A program made the translations under genes and the position numbers. The notes under the pieces were generated by a model. The model ran no database searches, was not told where the DNA came from, and saw nothing but the letters and a program-made list of their open reading frames with translations. A DNA stretch of 64,000 bases from Auanema rhodensis (taxonomy: Eukaryota > Nematoda > Chromadorea > Rhabditida > Rhabditidae). The number at the start of each line of letters is the position of its first letter. Position 1 is the stretch's first letter. Positions 56,496 to 64,000 of this stretch are shown piece after piece. Location: positions 19,684,476-19,748,475 of the forward strand of contig OZ059894.1 of NCBI GenBank assembly GCA_964057225.1, read 5' to 3'.

Positions 56496-56846
56496 ACAGA
56501 ACGACGCAGCTTAAAAATTCGCATCGAATGCACTATACTACATTGAAAAACGCTTAATACAAAAATTAGTTATGATCGTTTGAAAAATGATGCATTAGTG
56601 TATGTTGAGTTTCCATGTACACTCAACATTGCTTCCAAAAACATTTTGACAAAAATTTTTTCGAAAAATTTCAGAATAATTTAGCAAAAAGTAGATGTTT
56701 TTAGATTCCATTTTTCAAGGCAAAGACGATGGACAATGTTATTCAACGAAAAAATTAATTCTTCAGGGTGAAAATCGAGGATATAAGTGTGAACTTATAT
56801 CAGTTGATATCTCGGTGCATTTTTAAGCTAGCGCAAATCTGATAAC
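56496..56846. repeat. Hybrid monomer: crossover junction of the 20-monomer duplication
   Basis: The front (CAGAACG, AATTCGC, GAAAAACG) equals monomer 63514, which ends the right copy. The back (CAGAAT, CCATTTTTC) equals monomer 49478, which lies just before the left copy. This is the structure predicted for an unequal crossover between a 63514-like and a 49478-like monomer 20 units apart. The switch lies between A at 56547 (rel 52) and A at 56673 (rel 178). Confidence 0.93.
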
Positions 56847-59800
56847 ACAGATCGACGCAGCTTAAAAATCCGCATCGAATGCACACTACTACATTGAGAA
56901 ACGCTTAATACAAAAATTAGTTATGATCGTTTGAAAAATGATGCGTTAGTGTATGTTGAGTTTCCATGTACACTCAACATTGCTTCCAAAAACATTTTGA
57001 CAAAAATTTTTTCGAAAAATTTCAAAATAATTTAGCAAAAAGTAGATGTTTTTAGATTCCATTTTTTAAGGCAAAGACGATGGACAATGTTATTCAACGA
57101 AAAAATTAATTCTTCAGGGTGAAAATCGAGGATATAAGTGTGAACTTATATCAGTTGATATCTCGGTGCATTTTTAAGCTAGCGCAAATCTGATAACACA
57201 GAACGACGCAGCTTAAAAATCCGCATTGAATGCACTATACTACATTGAGAAACGCTTAATACAAAAATTAGTTATGATCGTTTGAAAAATGATGCATTAG
57301 TGTATGTTGAGTTTCCATGTACACTCAACATTGCTTCCAAAAACATTTTGACAAAAATTTTTTCGAAAAATTTCAAAATAATTTAGCAAAAAGTAGATGT
57401 TTTTAGATTCCTTTTTTCAAGGCAAAGACGATGGACAATGTTATTCAACGAAAAAATTAATTCTTCAGGGTGAAAATCGAGGATATAAGTGTGAACTTAT
57501 ATCAGTTGATATCTCGGTGCATTTTTAAGCTAGCGCAAATCTGATAACACAGAACGACGCAGCTTAAAAATTCGCATCGAATGCACTATACTACATTGAA
57601 AAACGCTTAATACAAAAATTAGTTATGATCGTTTGAAAAATGATGCATTAGTGTATGTTGAGTTTCCATGTACACTCAACATTGCTTCCAAAAACATTTT
57701 GACAAAAATTTTTTCGAAAAATTTCGAAATAATTTAGCAAAGAGTAGATGTTTTTAGATTCCATTTTTCGAGCCAAAGACGATGGACAATGTTATTCAAC
57801 AAAGAAATTAATTCTTCAGGGTGAAAATCGAGGATATAAGTGTGAACTTATATCAGTTGATATCTCGGTGCATTTTTAAGCTAGCGCAAATCTGATAACA
57901 CAGATCGACGCAGCTTAAAAATCCGCATCGAATGCACTATACTACATTGAGAAACGCTTAATACAAAAATTAGTTATGATCGTTTGAAAAATGATGCATT
58001 AGTGTATGTTGAGTTTCCATGTACACTCAACATTGCTTCCAAAAACATTTTGACAAAAATTTTTTCGAAAAATTTCAGAATAATTTAGCAAAAAGTAGAT
58101 GTTTTTAGATTCCATTTTTCAAGGCAAAGACGATGGACAATGTTATTCAACGAAAAAATTAATTCTTCAGGGTGAAAATCGAGGATATAAGTGTGAACTT
58201 ATATCAGTTGATATCTCGGTGCATTTTTAAGCTAGCGCAAATCTGATAACACAGATCGACGCAGCTTAAAAATCCGCATCGAATGCACTATACTACATTG
58301 AGAAACGCTTAATACAAAAATTAGTTATGATCGTTTGAAAAATGATGCGTTAGTGTATGTTGAGTTTCCATGTACACTCAACATTGCTTCCAAAAACATT
58401 TTGACAAAACTTTTTTCGAAAAATTTCAAAATAATTTAGCAAAAAGTAGATGTTTTTAGATTCCATTTTTTAAGGCAAAGACGATGGACAATGTTATTCA
58501 ACGAAAAAATTAATTCTTCAGGGTGAAAATCGAGGATATAAGTGTGAACTTATATCAGTTGATATCTCGGTGCATTTTTAAGCTAGCGCAAATCTGATAA
58601 CACAGAACGACGCAGCTTAAAAATCCGCATCGAATGCACTATACTACATTGAGAAACGCTTAATACAAAAATTAGTTATGATCGTTTGAAAAATGATGCA
58701 TTAGTGTATGTTGAGTTTCCATGTACACTCAACATTGCTTCCAAAAACATTTTGACAAAAATTTTTTCGAAAAATTTCAAAATAATTTAGCAAAAAGTAG
58801 ATGTTTTTAGATTCCTTTTTTCAAGGCAAAGACGATGGACAATGTTATTCAACGAAAAAATTAATTCTTCAGGGTGAAAATCGAGGATATAAGTGTGAAC
58901 TTATATCAGTTGATATCTCGGTGCATTTTTAAGCTAGCGCAAATCTGATAACACAGAACGACGCAGCTTAAAAATTCGCATCGAATGCACTATACTACAT
59001 TGAGAAACGCTTAATACAAAAATTAGTTATGATCGTTTGAAAAATGATGCATTAGTGTATGTTGAGTTTCCATGTACACTCAACATTGCTTCCAAAAACA
59101 TTTTGACAAAAATTTTTTCGAAAAATTTCAAAATAATTTAGCAAAAAGTAGATGTTTTTAGATTCCTTTTTTCAAGGCAAAGACGATGGACAATGTTATT
59201 CAACGAAAAAATTGATTCTTCAGGGTGAAAATCGAGGATATAAGTGTGAACTTATATCAGTTGATATCTCGGTGCATTTTTAAGCTAGCGCAAATCTGAT
59301 AACACAGATCGACGCAGCTTAAAAATCCGCATCGAATGCACTATACTACATTGAGAAACGCGTAATACAAAAATTAGTTATGATCGTTTGAAAAATGATG
59401 CGTTAGTGTATGTTGAGTTTCCATGTACACTCAACATTGCTTCCAAAAACATTTTGACAAAAATTTTTTCGAAAAATTTCAAAATAATTTAGCAAAAAGT
59501 AGATGTTTTTAGATTCCATTTTTTAAGGCAAAGACGATGGACAATGTTATTCAACGAAAAAATTAATTCTTCAGGGTGAAAATCGAGGATATAAGTGTGA
59601 ACTTATATCAGTTGATATCTCGGTGCATTTTTAAGCTAGCGCAAATCTGATAACACAGAACGACGCAGCTTAAAAATCCGCATCGAATGCACTATACTAC
59701 ATTGAGAAACGCTTAATACAAAAATTAGTTATGATCGTTTGAAAAATGATGCATTAGTGTATGTTGAGTTTCCATGTACACTCAACATTGCTTCCAAAAA

Positions 59801-62800
59801 CATTTTGACAAAAATTTTTTCGAAAAATTTCAAAATAATTTAGCAAAAAGTAGATGTTTTTAGATTCCTTTTTTCAAGGCAAAGACGATGGACAATGTTA
59901 TTCAACGAAAAAATTAATTCTTCAGGGTGAAAATCGAGGATATAAGTGTGAACTTATATCAGTTGATATCTCGGTGCATTTTTAAGCTAGCGCAAATCTG
60001 ATAACACAGAACGACGCAGCTTAAAAATTCGCATCGAATGCACTATACTACATTGAAAAACGCTTAATACAAAAATTAGTTATGATCGTTTGAAAAATGA
60101 TGCATTAGTGTATGTTGAGTTTCCATGTACACTCAACATTGCTTCCAAAAACATTTTGACAAAAATTTTTTCGAAAAATTTCGAAATAATTTAGCAAAGA
60201 GTAGATGTTTTTAGATTCCATTTTTCGAGCCAAAGACGATGGACAATGTTATTCAACGAAGAAATTAATTCTTCAGGGTGAAAATCGAGGATATAAGTGT
60301 GAACTTATATCAGTTGATATCTCGGTGCATTTTTAAGCTAGCGCAAATCTGATAACACAGATCGACGCAGCTTAAAAATCCGCATCGAATGCACTATACT
60401 ACATTGAGAAACGCTTAATACAAAAATTAGTTATGATCGTTTGAAAAATGATGCATTAGTGTATGTTGAGTTTCCATGTATACTCAACATTGCTTCCAAA
60501 AACATTTTGACAAAAATTTTTTCGAAAAATTTCAGAATAATTTAGCAAAAAGTAGATGTTTTTAGATTCCATTTTTCAAGGCAAAGACGATGGACAATGT
60601 TATTCAACGAAAAAATTAATTCTTCAGGGTGAAAATCGAGGATATAAGTGTGAACTTATATCAGTTGATATCTCGGTGCATTTTTAAGCTAGCGCAAATC
60701 TGATAACACAGATCGACGCAGCTTAAAAATCCGCATCGAATGCACTATACTACATTGAGAAACGCTTAATACAAAAATTAGTTATGATCGTTTGAAAAAT
60801 GATGCGTTAGTGTATGTTGAGTTTCCATGTACACTCAACATTGCTTCCAAAAACATTTTGACAAAACTTTTTTCGAAAAATTTCAAAATAATTTAGCAAA
60901 AAGTAGATGTTTTTAGATTCCATTTTTTAAGGCAAAGACGATGGACAATGTTATTCAACGAAAAAATTAATTCTTCAGGGTGAAAATCGAGGATATAAGT
61001 GTGAACTTATATCAGTTGATATCTCGGTGCATTTTTAAGCTAGCACAAATCTGATAACACAGAACGACGCAGCTTAAAAATCCGCATCGAATGCACTATA
61101 CTACATTGAGAAACGCTTAATACAAAAATTAGTTATGATCGTTTGAAAAATGATGCATTAGTGTATGTTGAGTTTCCATGTACACTCAACATTGCTTCCA
61201 AAAACATTTTGACAAAAATTTTTTCGAAAAATTTCAAAATAATTTAGCAAAAAGTAGATGTTTTTAGATTCCTTTTTTCAAGGCAAAGACGATGGACAAT
61301 GTTATTCAACGAAAAAATTAATTCTTCAGGGTGAAAATCGAGGATATAAGTGTGAACTTATATCAGTTGATATCTCGGTGCATTTTTAAGCTAGCGCAAA
61401 TCTGATAACACAGATCGACGCAGCTTAAAAATTCGCATCGAATGCACTATACTACATTGAGAAACGCTTAATACAAAAATTAGTTATGATCGTTTGAAAA
61501 ATGATGCATTAGTGTATGTTGAGTTTCCATGTATACTCAACATTGCTTCCAAAAACATTTTGACAAAAATTTTTTCGAAAAATTTCGAAATAATTTAGCA
61601 AAAAGTAGATGTTTTTAGATTCCATTTTTTAAGGCAAAGACGATGGACAATGTTATTCAACGAAAAAATTAATTCTTCAGGGTGAAAATCGAGGATATAA
61701 GTGTGAACTTATATCAGTTGATATCTCGGTGCATTTTTAAGCTAGCGCAAATCTGATAACACAGAACGACGCAGCTTAAAAATCCGCATCGAATGCACTA
61801 TACTACATTGAGAAACGCTTAATACAAAAATTAGTTATGATCGTTTGAAAAATGATGCATTAGTGTATGTTGAGTTTCCATGTACACTCAACATTGCTTC
61901 CAAAAACATTTTGACAAAAATTTTTTCGAAAAATTTCAGAATAATTTAGCAAAAAGTAGATGTTTTTAGATTCCATTTTTCAAGGCAAAGACGATGGACA
62001 ATGTTATTCAACGAAAAAATTAATTCTTCAGGGTGAAAATCGAGGATATAAGTGTGAACTTATATCAGTTGAGATCTCGGTGCATTTTTAAGCTAGCGCA
62101 AATCTGATAACACAGAACGACGCAGCTTAAAAATTCGCATCGAATGCACTATACTACATTGAGAAACGCTTAATACAAAAATTAGTTATGATCGTTTGAA
62201 AAATGATGCATTAGTGTATGTTGAGTTTCCATGTACACTCAACATTGCTTCCAAAAACATTTTGACAAAAATTTTTTCGAAAAATTTCAAAATAATTTAG
62301 CAAAAAGTAGATGTTTTTAGATTCCTTTTTTCAAGGCAAAGACGATGGACAATGTTATTCAACGAAAAAATTAATTCTTCAGGGTGAAAATCGAGGATAT
62401 AAGTGTGAACTTATATCAGTTGATATCTCGGTGCATTTTTAAGCTAGCGCAAATCTGATAACACAGAACGACGCAGCTTAAAAATTCGCATCGAATGCAC
62501 TATACTACATTGAAAAACGCTTAATACAAAAATTAGTTATGATCGTTTGAAAAATGATGCATTAGTGTATGTTGAGTTTCCATGTACACTCAACATTGCT
62601 TCCAAAAACATTTTGACAAAAATTTTTTCGAAAAATTTCGAAATAATTTAGCAAAAAGTAGATGTTTTTAGATTCCATTTTTTAAGGCAAAGACGATGGA
62701 CAATGTTATTCAACGAAAAAATTAATTCTTCAGGGTGAAAATCGAGGATATAAGTGTGAACTTATATCAGTTGATATCTCGGTGCATTTTTAAGCTAGCG

Positions 62801-63864
62801 CAAATCTGATAACACAGAACGACGCAGCTTAAAAATCCGCATCGAATGCACTATACTACATTGAGAAACGCTTAATACAAAAATTAGTTATGATCGTTTG
62901 AAAAATGATGCATTAGTGTATGTTGAGTTTCCATGTACACTCAACATTGCTTCCAAAAACATTTTGACAAAAATTTTTTCGAAAAATTTCAGAATAATTT
63001 AGCAAAAAGTAGATGTTTTTAGATTCCATTTTTCAAGGCAAAGACGATGGACAATGTTATTCAACGAAAAAATTAATTCTTCAGGGTGAAAATCGAGGAT
63101 ATAAGTGTGAACTTATATCAGTTGAGATCTCGGTGCATTTTTAAGCTAGCGCAAATCTGATAACACAGAACGACGCAGCTTAAAAATTCGCATCGAATGC
63201 ACTATACTACATTGAGAAACGCTTAATACAAAAATTAGTTATGATCGTTTGAAAAATGATGCATTAGTGTATGTTGAGTTTCCATGTACACTCAACATTG
63301 CTTCCAAAAACATTTTGACAAATTTTTTCGAAAAATTTCAAAATAATTTAGCAAAAAGTAGATGTTTTTAGATTCCTTTTTTCAAGGCAAAGACGATGGA
63401 CAATGTTATTCAACGAAAAATATAATTCTTCAGGGTGAAAATCGAGGATATAAGTGTGAACTTATATCAGTTGATATCTCGGTGCATTTTTAAGCTAGCG
63501 CAAATCTGATAACACAGAACGACGCAGCTTAAAAATTCGCATCGAATGCACTATACTACATTGAAAAACGCTTAATACAAAAATTAGTTATGATCGTTTG
63601 AAAAATGATGCATTAGTGTATGTTGAGTTTCCATGTACACTCAACATTGCTTCCAAAAACATTTTGACAAAAATTTTTTCGAAAAATTTCGAAATAATTT
63701 AGCAAAAAGTAGATGTTTTTAGATTCCATTTTTTAAGGCAAAGACGATGGACAATGTTATTCAACGAAAAAATTAATTCTTCAGGGTGAAAATCGAGGAT
63801 ATAAGTGTGAACTTATATCAGTTGATATCTCGGTGCATTTTTAAGCTAGCGCAAATCTGATAAC
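56847..63864. repeat. 20-monomer duplication, right copy (7018 bp)
   Basis: Starts: 56847, 57198, 57549, 57900, 58251, 58602, 58953, 59304, 59655, 60006, 60357, 60708, 61059, 61410, 61761, 62112, 62463, 62814, 63165 (349 bp) and 63514. Each corresponds to a monomer 7018 bp to the left, including the 2-bp deletion and ATATAATTC in 63165. The last monomer (63514; CGAAAT, CCATTTTTTAA) differs from its partner at 56496 in its back half, and the next one (63865) is not the GCACACTAC type, so there is no third copy. Both the near-identity and the single junction say the duplication is recent. Confidence 0.95.
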
Positions 63865-64000
63865 ACAGAACGACGCAGCTTAAAAATCCGCATCGAATGC
63901 ACTATACTACATTGAGAAACGCTTAATACAAAAATTAGTTATGATCGTTTGAAAAATGATGCATTAGTGTATGTTGAGTTTCCATGTACACTCAACATTG
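63865..64000. repeat. Partial monomer at the right edge (136 bp)
   Basis: It starts ACAGAACG with AATCCGC and GAGAAACG and is cut by the window edge just after dyad I. The missing back half prevents typing, but the front fits the type that follows d monomers elsewhere (e.g. 54743 and 55796), so the three-monomer rhythm of this part probably continues. The array clearly runs beyond the window. Confidence 0.9.

Larger units (their letters stand above)
49829..56846. repeat. 20-monomer duplication, left copy (7018 bp)
   Basis: Starts: 49829 (GCACACTAC), 50180 (GCATTGAATG), 50531 (CGAGCCAAAG, CAAAGAAATT), 50882, 51233, 51584, 51935 (ATTGATTC), 52286 (CGCGTAATAC), 52637, 52988, 53339 (GTATACTC), 53690 (CTAGCACAAA), 54041, 54392, 54743 (GAGATCTC), 55094, 55445, 55796 (GAGATCTC), 56147 (349 bp) and 56496 (hybrid). 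All these rare marks return in the same order 7018 bp later. The one clear base difference I found apart from the last monomer is an A at 52538 (CAACAAAAA) against G at 59556. Confidence 0.95.
1..64000. repeat. Satellite DNA array, 351-bp monomer, 182 complete copies plus one partial
   Basis: The whole window is one tandem satellite. Monomers were phased on the string ACAGATCG (ACAGAACG in a later variant). Starts follow at 1, 352, 703, 1054 and so on to 63865 with no spacer and no inversion. All copies are 351 bp except six of 349 bp (starts 4213, 6668, 10527, 17545, 56147, 63165) and six of 350 bp (29477, 30880, 32985, 34037, 34738, 38247); the total fits exactly. Copies differ from each other at few positions, so the array is highly homogenised. 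No transposon, gene or unique DNA interrupts it. Long monotonous satellites of this type normally lie in centromeric or pericentromeric heterochromatin; that location is inferred, not visible here. The family is not one I can name. Confidence 0.99.

Noticed and set aside
1-64000. CRISPR array
   Set aside because: The repeats are 351 bp with no unique spacers; it is a plain tandem satellite.
1-64000. LTR or LINE-derived repeats, or rolling-circle elements such as Helitrons, as the source of the tandem unit
   Set aside because: I saw no coding remnant, terminal repeat, target duplication, poly-A tail or Helitron-type end in the monomer. Internal dyads alone are not enough evidence.
1-64000. 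Assignment to a named insect satellite such as the 360-bp Tribolium or 359-bp Drosophila family
   Set aside because: Lengths are similar but not equal, and I do not recognise the sequence as either family; naming it would be a guess.

Overview
This window holds one thing: an uninterrupted, head-to-tail tandem satellite array of a 351-bp, AT-rich monomer (about 32% GC in the first copy). I count 182 complete monomers plus a 136-bp partial copy at the right edge, all in one orientation. Of the complete copies 170 are 351 bp, six are 350 bp and six are 349 bp, which sums exactly to position 63864. I see no gene, RNA gene, transposon, microsatellite, CRISPR array or unique spacer on either strand.

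An array of this kind points to eukaryotic heterochromatin, probably centromeric or pericentromeric. The A/T-run-rich style (TTTTTCGAAAAA cores) would suit an insect or another invertebrate, but I do not recognise the family and that guess is weak. A 351-bp unit is about two nucleosome repeats.

Layout. Zone A (1-11577) is a higher-order repeat (HOR) of 11 monomers (3859 bp), present as a 15-monomer, a 7-monomer and an 11-monomer version. Zone B (11578-23158) has two versions of a longer block that share a 6316-bp offset after a one-monomer loss. Zone C (23159-31229) is a less ordered mosaic and contains the only ORF of note, a chance product of one substitution. Zone D (31230-43159) has a second 11-monomer HOR built around 702-bp dimers carrying AAATAAATT. 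Zone E (43160-64000) is built from short 3-4 monomer strings and ends in a near-identical 20-monomer (7018-bp) tandem duplication, whose crossover junction is visible inside the monomer at 56496.

Each monomer carries several dyads: a 9-bp inverted repeat with a 10-nt loop, a TTTTTCGAAAAA palindrome, a 53-bp compound hairpin region and a dyad spanning the monomer boundary. Several common variants lie in the loops rather than the stems. Every crossover I could localise lies in an interval that includes the dyad/A-tract block around relative positions 98-180. No conventional new biological system is encoded here; the interest lies in satellite architecture and its readable recombination history. 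Relative positions (rel) below count from the ACAGATCG or ACAGAACG that starts each monomer.
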